A stretch of 38,671 bases of DNA from Rhodospirillales bacterium (GTDB lineage Bacteria; Pseudomonadota; Alphaproteobacteria; Rhodospirillales; JANQFP01). The stretch covers positions 1 to 38,671 of the forward strand of contig JANQFP010000239.1 in assembly GCA_028277795.1 (NCBI GenBank), written 5' to 3'. The first letter of the stretch is position 1; each line of letters opens with the position of its first letter. The position numbers and the translations under genes are program-made. The notes beneath the pieces were generated by a model. It worked only from the letters and a program-made list of their open reading frames with translations. It was not told the DNA's origin and searched no databases. Below are positions 27,936-35,639 of this stretch, piece after piece.

Positions 27936-28364
27936 CTACGTCTCGGCGACCGGCGCCTCGGCGGGCGCGACGGCGTGGCGCAGCACCATGTCGCGCAGGG
28001 TGACGATGCCCACCGGCACGCGCCGCCCGTCGACCACCAGGGCGCGCGACAGGCCGAAGCGGACCAGCAGCTTGACGCCGTTCTTCACCGTCATGTTGAC
28101 GGGCAGGGTGATGACCGGCTTGGACATGACCTCGTAGACGTTGACCCGGTCGGGGGCGCGGCCCCCGGCGATCACGTCCCGCGCCACGTCGGTGACCGTG
28201 AGCAGCCCGAACTCGTCGGTCTCGTCGCGGCGCTCCACCGCCAGCGAGCTGACGCCGAGCTCGCGCATCAGGGTCATCGCCTCCAGCACCGTCTGCTTGG
28301 CGCCGATGATCTGGATGGGCTGGGTCATGATGTCGCCGACCCGGACGTGCTTTTCCTCGGTCAT
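27936..28364 (-). CDS. Two-CBS-domain protein
   Basis: This 142-residue protein consists almost only of a CBS pair: first domain VGDIMTQPIQIIGAKQTVLEAMTLMRELGVSSLAV, second YEVMSKPVITLPVNMTVKNGVKLLVRFGLSRALVV with GIVTLRDMV. Stand-alone CBS pairs bind adenine nucleotides (AMP, ATP or SAM) and regulate partner enzymes or channels. Its ATG overlaps the stop of the PII-like gene by 4 bp, so a role in sensing cell energy for the DUF1538 transporter is a reasonable inference. Confidence 0.9.
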   Translation of the reverse strand: MTEEKHVRVGDIMTQPIQIIGAKQTVLEAMTLMRELGVSSLAVERRDETDEFGLLTVTDVARDVIAGGRAPDRVNVYEVMSKPVITLPVNMTVKNGVKLLVRFGLSRALVVDGRRVPVGIVTLRDMVLRHAVAPAEAPVAET

Positions 28365-28711
28365 AGGTCTTCCTCGATCTCGTCGAGTATCTTGGGGGCC
28401 TGGCTCTTCATGCCCACCGCGTCCTCGATGGCGAGCTGGAAGGCGATGCCCGCCCCCGGCTCGTCGTCGAAATGCGCCGCTTCCGCAATGGTCTCCAGGA
28501 TCATGCGCGCCTTGGGTGTCGCCACCAGGAACATGACCACGTCGCGCTGTCCGGTCAGGTCGAGGCCGAGGAAGGTCTTCTCCGGGTTCAGGCCCTCGCC
28601 GCGCACGCTGGTGATGACGGTGGCGCCGGTGGCGCCGGCGTCGCGTGCCGTCTTGAGCACCTGCTCCGTCTTTTCGTCGGCGACCAGGGCGACGATCAGT
28701 TTGAGGTTCAT
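28361..28711 (-). CDS. PII-like (GlnB superfamily) regulator
   Basis: This 116-residue protein is of the PII fold (MNLKLIVALVADEKTEQVLKTARDAGATGATVITSVRG). The T-loop segment (RGEGLNPEKTFLGLDLTGQRDVV) is shorter than in GlnB/GlnK and lacks the tyrosine that is uridylylated, so it is a PII-like member rather than a true nitrogen PII. Its start overlaps the stop of the second DUF1538 gene (ATGA), and the CBS gene overlaps its own end. PII proteins often control membrane transporters encoded beside them, as GlnK does AmtB, so a control role on the DUF1538 pair is likely. Confidence 0.87.
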   Translation of the reverse strand: MNLKLIVALVADEKTEQVLKTARDAGATGATVITSVRGEGLNPEKTFLGLDLTGQRDVVMFLVATPKARMILETIAEAAHFDDEPGAGIAFQLAIEDAVGMKSQAPKILDEIEEDL

Positions 28712-29499
28712 GGCGTCGTCTCCTCTTGCTTCCTGCCTTTGCCGCGCTTGAGCCACGCCGTCAAGAGGGCATATGCCATCACCGACATGATGGGGAACAG
28801 GCTGGCGAAGGCGATGAGGCCGAATCCGTCGATCAGGGGATGGCGCCCGGGAATGGTCGAGGCCAGTCCCAGACCCAGGGCGGCGACCACCGGCACCGTC
28901 ACCGTGGACGTGGTGACGCCGCCCGAATCGTAGGCCAGCGGGATGATGGAGCGGGCGGCGTACACGGTCTGCACGATCACCACCACGTACCCCGCCATGA
29001 TGTAGAGCGGCAGCGGCGTCCCGGTGACGATGCGGAAGGCGCCGAGCGCGACGCCCACCGCCACGCCGACCGCCACCGCCAGGCGTAGGCCCATGGCGCT
29101 GATGGACCCGCCCGAGACCTCCTCGGCCTTCAGGGACACCGCGATCAGGGCCGGCTCGGCCACCGTGGTGGCGAACCCGATGGCCGCCGCGAACGCGTAG
29201 ACCCACAGGTAGTCGAGCCAATGGGGCGCCGCGCCGACGCCCGCCGCACCATAGAGGAACTGCGGGTCGGTGAGCTGCTGGGCCATGGTCTTGCCGAGCG
29301 GGAACAGGGCCTCCTCCAGGCCGACCAGGAACAGGGTCATGCCGGCCAGCACGTAGGCGAAGCCGATGATCACCCGCTGCGGGTTGGGCGGCCGGCGGCG
29401 GATGACCAGGAACTGGAAGACCACCAGAACCAGGGCGATGGGGAACACGTCGCGGAGGGTGACGAGCGCGGTCACCGCGGTGTGGGTGAGCAGCTCCAT
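28708..29499 (-). CDS. DUF1538 membrane protein (second of a pair)
   Basis: The 263-residue polytopic membrane protein of the DUF1538 family has about seven hydrophobic helices. Shared family motifs are [15 protein letters not shown] (about 108-122), the conserved [18 protein letters not shown] (about 187-204), and [16 protein letters not shown] near the C-terminus. It is paralogous to the gene just upstream (29501-30244), so the two probably form a heteromeric transporter or a two-part permease. The substrate is unknown. The end is basic (KRGKGRKQ) and is coupled to the PII-like gene by a 4-bp overlap. Confidence 0.88.
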   Translation of the reverse strand: MELLTHTAVTALVTLRDVFPIALVLVVFQFLVIRRRPPNPQRVIIGFAYVLAGMTLFLVGLEEALFPLGKTMAQQLTDPQFLYGAAGVGAAPHWLDYLWVYAFAAAIGFATTVAEPALIAVSLKAEEVSGGSISAMGLRLAVAVGVAVGVALGAFRIVTGTPLPLYIMAGYVVVIVQTVYAARSIIPLAYDSGGVTTSTVTVPVVAALGLGLASTIPGRHPLIDGFGLIAFASLFPIMSVMAYALLTAWLKRGKGRKQEETTP

Positions 29500-29500
29500 G

Positions 29501-30244
29501 TCACACCACCATGCCGAAGACGAGGACGAAGATCATCGGCGTCAGGCTGGCAAACGCGATGAGCCCGAAGCCGTCGACCAGGGGGTTGCGCCCGCGGATG
29601 GTGGTGGCCAGGCCGACGCCCAGGGCGGTGACCAGGGGCACGGTGATGGTCGACGTGGTGACGCCGCCGGAATCGTAGGCGATGCCGACGATCTCCGGCG
29701 GCGCGAAATAGGTCAGCACGATGACCACGCCGTAGCCGCCGATGATCAGGTACTGCACCGGCCACCCGCGGAGGATGCGGAACACGCCGATGACCAGGGC
29801 CGCCCCCACCGACGCCGCCACCGTCAGGCGCAGGGACAGGGCGTAGTCCTCCATGGCCTCCGGCGTGCCCTCGATGGCGCCGGCCCGGCCGGCCACCTCG
29901 GCCGCCTCGCCGGCCACGGCGATCAGCGCCGGCTCGGCCACCGTGGTGCCGAAGCCGAGGCAGAAGGCGAACAGCAGCAGCGCCGACAGGCTGCCCTTGC
30001 GGGCGAACGCCACGGCCAGGGTCTCGCCGAAGGGGAACAGGCCCATCTCCAGGCCGCGCACGAACAGCATCAGGCCGACGATGACGAAGACCAGCCCCAC
30101 CAGCACCCGGTCCAGGTTGGGGAAGGGCTGCTGGACCACCACGATCTGGAAGAAGGCGATGACGGCGACGATGGGCGTCAGGTCACGGGCCGCCGCCACC
30201 AGCAGCGGCAGCAGACGGCGTGGAACCTGGATCTTGAGCGCCAC
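29501..30244 (-). CDS. DUF1538 membrane protein (first of a pair)
   Basis: The 247-residue membrane protein shares with its downstream neighbour [32 protein letters not shown], and [15 protein letters not shown]. This repeat of the same motifs in adjacent genes shows an ancient duplication. The GTG at 30244 with GGGGG upstream is the likely start, since an earlier ATG would give an N-terminus with no conservation. It is first in a five-gene operon (DUF1538, DUF1538, PII-like, CBS, HugZ-like) running to 27206. Transport is inferred from topology and from the regulatory partners. Confidence 0.87.
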   Translation of the reverse strand: MALKIQVPRRLLPLLVAAARDLTPIVAVIAFFQIVVVQQPFPNLDRVLVGLVFVIVGLMLFVRGLEMGLFPFGETLAVAFARKGSLSALLLFAFCLGFGTTVAEPALIAVAGEAAEVAGRAGAIEGTPEAMEDYALSLRLTVAASVGAALVIGVFRILRGWPVQYLIIGGYGVVIVLTYFAPPEIVGIAYDSGGVTTSTITVPLVTALGVGLATTIRGRNPLVDGFGLIAFASLTPMIFVLVFGMVV

Positions 30245-30437
30245 GGATGACCCCCGAAACTCGGCGCCGGGCCCCTCTTGTCCCTGTCCCCTGCGCCGTG
30301 GCCGGAACCCAGTTTGACCCAACCGGCGCGGCAAATCCATCCCCGCTCCAACACCCGCGCGCCGCGGAGACCATGGCTGAGGGGAGAAATGCGGGTTAGG
30401 ATGGGACCGTTCATGGAGCGGACGACGAGGCGCGGCC

Positions 30438-31406
30438 GTGCACGTCCATACCCTTGAGACCTGGCGCCACCAGCACCGCTTCTTCGACGAGGCGGCCGCC
30501 GCGGCCGGCCAGCGTCGGGTGGTGTGGGTGGTGGTGCTGACCGCCGTCACCATGGTGGCGGAGGTGGCCGCCGGCTGGCTGTTCAACTCCATGGCCCTGC
30601 TGGCCGACGGCTGGCACATGGGCAGCCATGCCGCGGCCCTTGGCATCACGGTCTTTGCCTACGGCTACGCCCGGCGCCACGCGGACGATCGCCGCTACAC
30701 CTTCGGCACCGGCAAGGTGGGGGTCCTGGGCGGCTTCGCCAGCGCCCTGGTGCTGGCGGTGATCGCCGTGCTCATGGTGTGGGAATCGGCGGACCGCCTG
30801 ATCCATCCCCTGACCATCGCCTTCGACCAAGCCCTGGTGGTCGCCGTGGTCGGGCTGTTGGTCAACCTGGCCAGCGCCTGGCTGTTGATGGGGCGCGCCG
30901 GCGGCGGGCACGCCCATGCCGACGCCCATGCGCACGACCATGCCCTGCGCGGCGCCACCCTGCACGTGCTCGCCGACGCCGTCACCTCGGTGCTGGCCAT
31001 CGCGGCACTGCTGGCCGGGCTGCTGTGGGGCTGGGTGTGGGTGGACGCGGCGGTTGGAATCATCGGCGCGGTGGTCATCGGCCGCTGGGCTTACGGGCTG
31101 CTGCGCGACACCGGCGTCGTCCTGCTCGATGGCGCCGCCGGCGAGGAGCAGACCCACGCCATCCGATCGGCCATCGAGGCCGACGCCGACAACCGCATCG
31201 CCGACCTCCACGTGTGGTACGTTGGGCCGCGCCACTTGGCCGCCATCGTGTCGGTGGTCACCCACTATCCGCGGCCGCCGGAACACTACAAGGCCCTGCT
31301 CGCCACCGTCCCCGACCTGGTCCACCTGACGGTCGAGGTCTGCCAGTGCCACGACGACCCCTGCCTGCCCGACGCCGGCCCTGCCGAGACGCCGCACCAA
31401 AACTAG
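30438..31406 (+). CDS. dmeF: CDF family Co(II)/Ni(II) efflux transporter DmeF
   Basis: The 322-residue cation diffusion facilitator exports divalent metal, in the DmeF group probably cobalt and nickel, in exchange for protons. The N-terminal [13 protein letters not shown] is typical of DmeF. Six transmembrane helices with H-x3-D metal sites ([21 protein letters not shown]) flank a His-rich loop ([14 protein letters not shown], about 155-168), and the cytoplasmic C-terminal domain ([20 protein letters not shown]) is complete. It starts at a GTG and diverges from the DUF1538 operon. No DmeR-type repressor is adjacent. Confidence 0.9.
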   Translation: MHVHTLETWRHQHRFFDEAAAAAGQRRVVWVVVLTAVTMVAEVAAGWLFNSMALLADGWHMGSHAAALGITVFAYGYARRHADDRRYTFGTGKVGVLGGFASALVLAVIAVLMVWESADRLIHPLTIAFDQALVVAVVGLLVNLASAWLLMGRAGGGHAHADAHAHDHALRGATLHVLADAVTSVLAIAALLAGLLWGWVWVDAAVGIIGAVVIGRWAYGLLRDTGVVLLDGAAGEEQTHAIRSAIEADADNRIADLHVWYVGPRHLAAIVSVVTHYPRPPEHYKALLATVPDLVHLTVEVCQCHDDPCLPDAGPAETPHQN

Positions 31407-31447
31407 TGACCGGGATCACAGACCGCGGGGCGGCGATTCCCTACAAT
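31406..31447 (+). promoter_or_regulatory. CRP/FNR-like site and -10 box, first paralogue
   Basis: GTGA-N6-TCAC at 31406-31419 is centred at 31412.5. A TACAAT -10 box begins at 31442, 29.5 bp downstream of that centre, which places the site at about -41.5 from the start of transcription, the class-II activator position. The layout is repeated exactly before the second paralogue. Confidence 0.6.
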
Positions 31448-31490
31448 GAACCCAGAGTTGAGTCGCGTTCACGGACAGGAGAGTGGGATC

Positions 31491-31724
31491 ATGTATGGGA
31501 CTGCCGATCTGCGGCTTGTCGCCAGGAATCATGATCGACCGGAGGTCGCGCCCGACGACGCGGCGAAGATCTTCCAGGGCAGGCGCCTGGTGGCCTTCCT
31601 TTCCCCCCACAGCACCGGCAACATCGTGACGCCCCTGGTGTCCGAGTTGGAGCCTTTGCGCGGCGCCGCCCACCCCTCGCGCGGCGACGTCATCGTGGCC
31701 GTCGAGCGGGCCCTGGCGGTCTGA
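31491..31724 (+). CDS. 77-residue tandem paralogue A, unknown family
   Basis: The protein has 77 residues, with no signal peptide or membrane helix. It is about 74 percent identical (57 of 77) to the product of 31869-32102. The invariant segment FLSPHSTGNIVTP (36-48) is flanked by DLRLVAR and EVAP and a C-terminal helix (DVIVAVERALA). I do not recognise the family; SPHSTGN could be a phosphate- or metal-binding turn, but that is speculation. The ATG at 31491 follows AGGAGAGTGG. The equal length and the conserved promoter of both copies argue that they are functional. Confidence 0.72.
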   Translation: MYGTADLRLVARNHDRPEVAPDDAAKIFQGRRLVAFLSPHSTGNIVTPLVSELEPLRGAAHPSRGDVIVAVERALAV

Positions 31725-31784
31725 TCCATCCCCGGAGCCCCGCCCCCCGGCGGGGCTCCAAGCCACCCACCGGACGCTCCCCGA

Positions 31785-31826
31785 GTGACGCGCGTCACAG
31801 CCCGATCGCGCGCAATCGCGTATGAT
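31785..31826 (+). promoter_or_regulatory. CRP/FNR-like site and -10 box, second paralogue
   Basis: GTGA-N6-TCAC at 31785-31798 is centred at 31791.5. TATGAT at 31821-31826 begins 29.5 bp downstream of that centre, the same geometry as before the first paralogue. No good -35 box is present in either, as expected for an activator-dependent promoter. Confidence 0.62.
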
Positions 31827-31868
31827 TCGCGCCTATCGATTCGGGTTCTTCGACAGGGGAGTGGAGAC

Positions 31869-32102
31869 ATGATCGAGACCACAGATCTGCGCCTCGTCGC
31901 CAGGGATCATGACGACCCGGAAGTGGCGCCCGAGGACGCCGCCAAGATCTTCCACGGCAAGCGTCTGGTCGGCTTCCTGTCGCCCCACAGCACCGGCAAC
32001 ATCGTGACCCCCGTGGTCGCCGAACTGGAGCACCTGCGCGGCGTCGCCCACCGCTGGCGCGAAGAGGTCATCGTCGCCGTCGGCGCGGCGCTGGCGGCGT
32101 AA
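31869..32102 (+). CDS. 77-residue tandem paralogue B, unknown family
   Basis: This second copy is also 77 residues long and begins MIETTDLRLVARDHDDPEVAP. It keeps FLSPHSTGNIVTP and the C-terminal helix (EEVIVAVGAALAA), and differs mostly by conservative changes from copy A. The ATG at 31869 follows CAGGGGAGTGG. It has its own promoter with a CRP/FNR-like site and is followed by a 10-bp-stem terminator. Independent promoters rather than an operon suggest dosage increase by duplication of the complete unit. Function unknown. Confidence 0.72.
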   Translation: MIETTDLRLVARDHDDPEVAPEDAAKIFHGKRLVGFLSPHSTGNIVTPVVAELEHLRGVAHRWREEVIVAVGAALAA

Positions 32103-32176
32103 TCCGACTGCGGAGCCACTTCTCCAAGCGAGGCTCGGTTCTATTCGACACCATATCAGTAGGCAAGTAACCGGAA

Positions 32177-32205
32177 GGCTGGCGCCACCCGAGCCGGCGC
32201 CAGCC
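32177..32205 (+). terminator. Terminator after the small paralogues
   Basis: GGCTGGCGCC (32177-32186) pairs exactly with GGCGCCAGCC (32196-32205) around a 9-nt loop, about 75 bp after paralogue B. No U tract follows. Confidence 0.6.
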
Positions 32206-32493
32206 TCCCGAGAGGCCAATTTCTAGTCGACCAGAGCCTTGGAACGGAATCGAACCCTTCCAGGGGAGACACGACATGGAGCTTGCCCCAGAGCATTCCT
32301 GTCATCGTAGCGGCTCGGGCACCGATGACGTTCGCGCTCCGAAAGTCTTCGCTTTACCTCCTACTCGCTCAACCCGGGGAACGCCAACGCGCGGCCTCAT
32401 CTCGCCTGCCGCGTTCCCCTTTCTCTGGCCCGGCAGTCACCTCAATAGTTTGGTCAAGGCGACTACCTCCATCCGGGAACGAGATGCACCTGC
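32206..32493. other. Intergenic stretch without a supported gene
   Basis: Short frames exist on both strands but none has a ribosome site together with protein-like composition. At 32239-32262 a tRNA T-arm-like sequence occurs on the minus strand (GGGTTCGATTCC), but one T-stem pair is broken and no tRNA can be folded. It may be a boundary of the defence islet to the right. Confidence 0.35.
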
Positions 32494-32691
32494 TCACGTA
32501 TGCAGGTGGAAGCTCAGGACCCATTCCCCGGTGTCTGGGTCCTGAACCATGCGCCTCTTGCACAGCTTTTTGTTGCGCGGGTCCGGGTAGTGGTCCTGAA
32601 ACGTATCGCCATATGCCTCTACCAATTCAGCGTACTCAAGGTATGCGTGGATCTTTGACCGGCCTCGGACTTCGCCATGCGTCCCACCCAT
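32494..32691 (-). CDS. Small protein downstream of the TIR-like gene
   Basis: The 65-residue soluble protein starts MGGTHGEVRGRSKIHAYLEY and ends DPDTGEWVLSFHLHT; it has a charged, aromatic-rich, globular composition. GGGAGGG lies 6 nt before the ATG. It starts 28 bp after the TIR-like gene on the same strand, so the two are probably co-transcribed. I do not recognise a family; an antitoxin, sensor or immunity role would be inference from position alone. Confidence 0.55.
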   Translation of the reverse strand: MGGTHGEVRGRSKIHAYLEYAELVEAYGDTFQDHYPDPRNKKLCKRRMVQDPDTGEWVLSFHLHT

Positions 32692-32719
32692 TCAATGCCC
32701 TCCCGGGTCGCAGTCTGCA

Positions 32720-33787
32720 TCAGAACTCATTGAACGCTTTCAGCAGTTTCATAGTTGCCGGCATGTCAAGCTCGTCGCCTTCATACCGGCATTCGTAAAG
32801 CCCCTGAAGGTTCGAAGGCAGGTTTACGCCGTCCTCGACAAGGAGGACAAATTTCTCACCATATAGGGCCATTGCAGCGCCAATCTCGATGAGGACGTTT
32901 CCGTTTATCTGCGGGACCTCGCTGCCTTCCCCGTCAAAAAGCACGCCTTCGGACCCGACATGAATCACTGCGGCGCAGCAGGTCCTCATGTCATCCATCA
33001 CCTTCTTGGGGACGGGCTTGGCGGCAGTCTCGTTCTCCTGTGCCACGACTGGTTCGAACTTCCCGTAAGCCACGATCTCCTTTACCTGATCCAGAATCTT
33101 TCTGTTCTTCCCGTGGGTGATGAATACGCGGTCGCCCTCCCGCGTAGCGCCTTCCGCAGGTCGCATATCGGTTTCTTCGAGCGAGGCGTCGCCTGCGTAT
33201 TCCGGCTCGCTGCCTCCAGGGGTCCCCTCGGCGGCGGGGGCGTGCCAAACTGGAACTGTGACCGATCCACCGACGAAAGCCCGCGTGGCGTCGCCGTCGA
33301 AGTCGAACCGAGTCCGTTGACCCTTTCGGCCAATAGTGACCTTGCCGAGATCGGCGCCCTCCGCCGCCTGGAAGAAGCACACCGCTTGATCGTTAAGGAT
33401 CCTCTCCGAGTCGGAAACCTCGCCCCTGAAGTGCTCGTGCCAATGGGCTGCGACTTCCGTCGCCGTGGTCGTAGTTTCGCTACGATGCGCAGCTCGTTCC
33501 ACCACGGCAGCGTATGGCGGCACGTCGCGGATGACATCGCGGAGCACGCCGCTTCTATAAGCACCGGCGTCTTTCACGGCCCTGCGTCCGCGTTCCGTGA
33601 GCTTCATCCGGGTGCCGTTGTCCTCTATGAGCCCCCAGAACTTCAGGGCATTGAGCTTTCGTGCATCAAGGCGCTTCTTGTCTACGACGGCCTTCGCCTC
33701 CGCAGTGGTGGCGCCGGTGGGTTTGGTCGCGAGGTATCCGCATACGGCGTCGATATCCTCGAGGGTCGTACGAATCGGAAGAGACAT
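32720..33787 (-). CDS. TIR-like nucleotide-binding (PF10137 type) defence protein
   Basis: This protein of 355 residues has an N-terminal segment (1-90) that looks like a winged helix (TTAEAKAVVDKKRLDARKLN, WGLIEDNGTRMKLTERG). The C-terminal 140 residues match the TIR-like fold of PF10137: DRVFITHGKN (about 219-228), a loop with EPVVAQENE, and NVLIEIGAAMALYG with probable catalytic E301. TIR-like domains of this type are NAD-cleaving or nucleotide-sensing effectors in CBASS, Pycsar and related abortive defence. No cyclase is adjacent, so the trigger may be the N-terminal domain or the 65-codon partner. The ATG at 33787 has GGAGG; ATG 33799 is less likely. Confidence 0.82.
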   Translation of the reverse strand: MSLPIRTTLEDIDAVCGYLATKPTGATTAEAKAVVDKKRLDARKLNALKFWGLIEDNGTRMKLTERGRRAVKDAGAYRSGVLRDVIRDVPPYAAVVERAAHRSETTTTATEVAAHWHEHFRGEVSDSERILNDQAVCFFQAAEGADLGKVTIGRKGQRTRFDFDGDATRAFVGGSVTVPVWHAPAAEGTPGGSEPEYAGDASLEETDMRPAEGATREGDRVFITHGKNRKILDQVKEIVAYGKFEPVVAQENETAAKPVPKKVMDDMRTCCAAVIHVGSEGVLFDGEGSEVPQINGNVLIEIGAAMALYGEKFVLLVEDGVNLPSNLQGLYECRYEGDELDMPATMKLLKAFNEF

Positions 33788-33811
33788 GAAAACCTCCATT
33801 TCTCTGCGCCT

Positions 33812-33839
33812 AATATAAGAGGCATAAAAATGGAGTCAA
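33812..33839 (-). promoter_or_regulatory. Sigma-70 promoter of the TIR-like operon
   Basis: On the minus strand TTGACT (33834-33839) is followed after 16 nt by TATATT (33812-33817), close to consensus, and the start of transcription would lie a few nt before the GGAGG ribosome site. Confidence 0.6.
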
Positions 33840-34083
33840 GGGTAAGCGCATGAGGCAAGATTTTGAGTCGAGAAAACGCCAAACACCAAGATGTGGGAAT
33901 CGGTGATTCCGTCTTAACCGGAGTGGTTGCGGGTAAAGCGGGCGCACTTGAGCGGAGGAAGCTCGAACAGGCTGCTTGAGACTTTCGCCGAATGGAGCGC
34001 CAGTCTGGAACAGTCTTCCCTCGCTGACGGGCCAGGGCCAGTGGGGGAGTCGAAATAACACTTAACTTAGTGTTGTTTGTAGC
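33840..34083. other. Intergenic region between TIR-like and higBA genes
   Basis: No gene is supported. The small hairpin AACACT-N6-AGTGTT at 34057-34074 lies just before the higBA promoter and could be an insulating terminator. The stretch separates two divergent defence-type units. Confidence 0.35.
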
Positions 34084-34113
34084 TTGACGGTTTGTACGGT
34101 TTTGCCGTACAAT
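34084..34113 (+). promoter_or_regulatory. higBA promoter with palindromic operator
   Basis: TTGACG (34084-34089) and TACAAT (34108-34113) are 18 nt apart. Between and over the -10 box lies the inverted repeat TTGTACGG (34092-34099) - ttttg - CCGTACAA (34105-34112). Its position fits HigA autorepression. Confidence 0.7.
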
Positions 34114-34120
34114 AAAAACA

Positions 34121-34405
34121 ATGCAAGTCAGAAGCATCGCGCACAAAGGGCTGGAACGTTTCGTCGAAAATAACGACAGCCGTGGACTGCGTGGTGACTT
34201 GGTGCCGCGCATCCGCCGTGTCCTGACCGCGCTGGTTTTGGCTCCTGATCCCGAGCGCATCATCGGTCCGCCCGGCTGGCGCATCCATCGGCTCACGGGC
34301 GACCGGACCGGGACGTGGAGCATCAGCGTTTCCGGCAACTGGCGGATCACTTTTGAGAGCAGGGACGGAGAGATCTGGAATTTGAACCTGGAGGACTATC
34401 ACTGA
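34121..34405 (+). CDS. higB: HigB/RelE-type toxin (second copy)
   Basis: The 94-residue mRNase toxin of the HigB group shows IAHKGLERFVENNDSRGL, GPPGWRIHRLTGDRTGTWSISV, NWRITFE and the LNLEDYH end. The ATG at 34121 is 7 bp after the -10 box, so the transcript is leaderless or nearly so. It overlaps higA by one base (TGATG), which couples translation. It is distinct in sequence from the HigB at 26801-27079. Confidence 0.92.
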   Translation: MQVRSIAHKGLERFVENNDSRGLRGDLVPRIRRVLTALVLAPDPERIIGPPGWRIHRLTGDRTGTWSISVSGNWRITFESRDGEIWNLNLEDYH

Positions 34406-34710
34406 TGAACGACCCGATCAAAATCGGCATGAGCCCCAGCCATCCTGGCGAGTTTATTCGTGAGGAAGTGCTGGAACCGCTCAAGCTCAGCATCACCAAG
34501 GCCGCCGAAATCCTTGGCGTACGGCGCGCGACCCTGTCTGACTTGATCAATGAGAAAGCGGGCCTGTCGCCGGAGATGGCTCTGCGCATTGAGAAAGCGT
34601 TCGGCCTCGACATGGAGACCATGCTGCGTATGCAGGCCTGGCACGACAGTCATGTCATGCGGGGAAAGGCCGGAGAAATCGACGTGCAGCGTTACAATCC
34701 GGCGCAGTAG
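34405..34710 (+). CDS. higA: HigA family antitoxin (second copy)
   Basis: The 101-residue antitoxin has the HPGEFIREEVLEPL motif (about 13-26), a HTH (LSITKAAEILGVRRATLSDLINEKAGLSPEMALRIEKAFG) and the MRMQAWHDSH segment. It neutralises the toxin and probably represses the operon through the palindrome over the promoter. Composition is less GC-rich than in the core genes, consistent with horizontal origin. Confidence 0.93.
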   Translation: MNDPIKIGMSPSHPGEFIREEVLEPLKLSITKAAEILGVRRATLSDLINEKAGLSPEMALRIEKAFGLDMETMLRMQAWHDSHVMRGKAGEIDVQRYNPAQ

Positions 34711-34889
34711 ACAGGCCGCGCCGCATTTACGCTTGTTGATCTGGCTCAAATGCCCGATCAACTCAGAGAATTTGACCCCGGAGGATTCAAGCCCGAAAAA
34801 AGATTTAAAATCAGACTGCTAGGCAAGAGCAGCATGTTGTCTGCTGAAACGGAAAGAAATTTAACCATGAGAATCAAGATATTGTGAGG

Positions 34890-34966
34890 TGGCGCGCCCG
34901 GCAGGATTCGAACCTGCGACCCCCAGATTAGGAATCTGGTGCTCTATCCGGCTGAGCTACGGGCGC
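34890..34966 (-). tRNA. tRNA-Arg (CCT)
   Basis: The 77-nt minus-strand tRNA has acceptor stem GCGCCCG/CGGGCGC, anticodon loop TTCCTAA between CCAGA and TCTGG (anticodon CCT), T loop GTTCGAATC, discriminator G and an encoded CCA. The higBA/TIR islet adjoins its 3' end, a common site for islands, but I found no repeated 3' fragment. Confidence 0.97.
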
Positions 34967-35003
34967 GGCGGCACGGTTATAGCACAGACCGGCCGCTGCC
35001 CGC

Positions 35004-35531
35004 TCAGTCGTCGTTGCCGAGGATCACGTTCAACGGGATGGAGTAATAGAGGATCGCCGATTCGGTGCCCGGGTTCTCGTCACCGATGCTGGCGTTGGAA
35101 TAGTGCGACACGGCGACGCCCAGGCGCGACCGGTTGTCGAACCGGTAGGCGAACTCGATCTGGGAGCGGAACTCGAGCTCGTGGCCCAGGTCCAGGTCGG
35201 AGCCGCCCTGGTTGTAGTAGCCCGGCGCGATGCTGGGGGTGACCACGAAGCGGCGGCCGAAGAAGATGTCGAGCAGGATGCCGGCGTGGACCAGCACGCT
35301 GCCGTCCGAGGTCCCGGCCACGGCGCCGAAGGGCTTGATGTGCCACAGCTTCCAGTCGGAGCGGTATTCCAGGCGGAACTCCGCCGCCTCGTCCTTCTGG
35401 CGGTTCCAGTCGAAGTAGCCGCCGCCGATGGAGATGAAGTCGGGGTCGTCGGCCCGCGCCGCCGGCGCCGGCGCCACGACCGCGGCGGCGACCGCCACCG
35501 CGACGGCGGCTGCGAGTGCTCTGCTGCCCAC
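35004..35531 (-). CDS. pagL: PagL-like lipid A 3-O-deacylase
   Basis: The 175-residue outer-membrane beta-barrel has a signal peptide (1-27, ending PAARADD). The PagL catalytic triad is recognisable: H-x-S in VAVSHYSNASIG (near 143-145) and the glutamate in GTESAILYY. It removes the 3-position acyl chain of lipid A, lowering endotoxicity and modulating membrane charge. The GTG at 35531 follows GGGGAGGTC. It lies 37 bp from the tRNA-Arg 5' end, on the same strand, so the two may be transcribed separately. Confidence 0.87.
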   Translation of the reverse strand: MGSRALAAAVAVAVAAAVVAPAPAARADDPDFISIGGGYFDWNRQKDEAAEFRLEYRSDWKLWHIKPFGAVAGTSDGSVLVHAGILLDIFFGRRFVVTPSIAPGYYNQGGSDLDLGHELEFRSQIEFAYRFDNRSRLGVAVSHYSNASIGDENPGTESAILYYSIPLNVILGNDD

Positions 35532-35639
35532 GACCTCCCCCTGGCCAAGCCCCTGCTAGACGGCACGCATCTTATGGCAATGCCGATGGCGTTCAAGGAC
35601 TTTGCCGATTTCGCCGGGGCGCCCGGCGGCTGACCGGAG

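Noticed and set aside
32225-32270. T-arm-like sequence suggesting a tRNA or attachment fragment
   Set aside because: One T-stem pair is broken, there is no acceptor or anticodon arm, no CCA, and no match to a tRNA in the window.
34711-34966. Integration of the TIR/higBA islet into tRNA-Arg
   Set aside because: No repeated tRNA 3' fragment and no integrase were found on the islet side.
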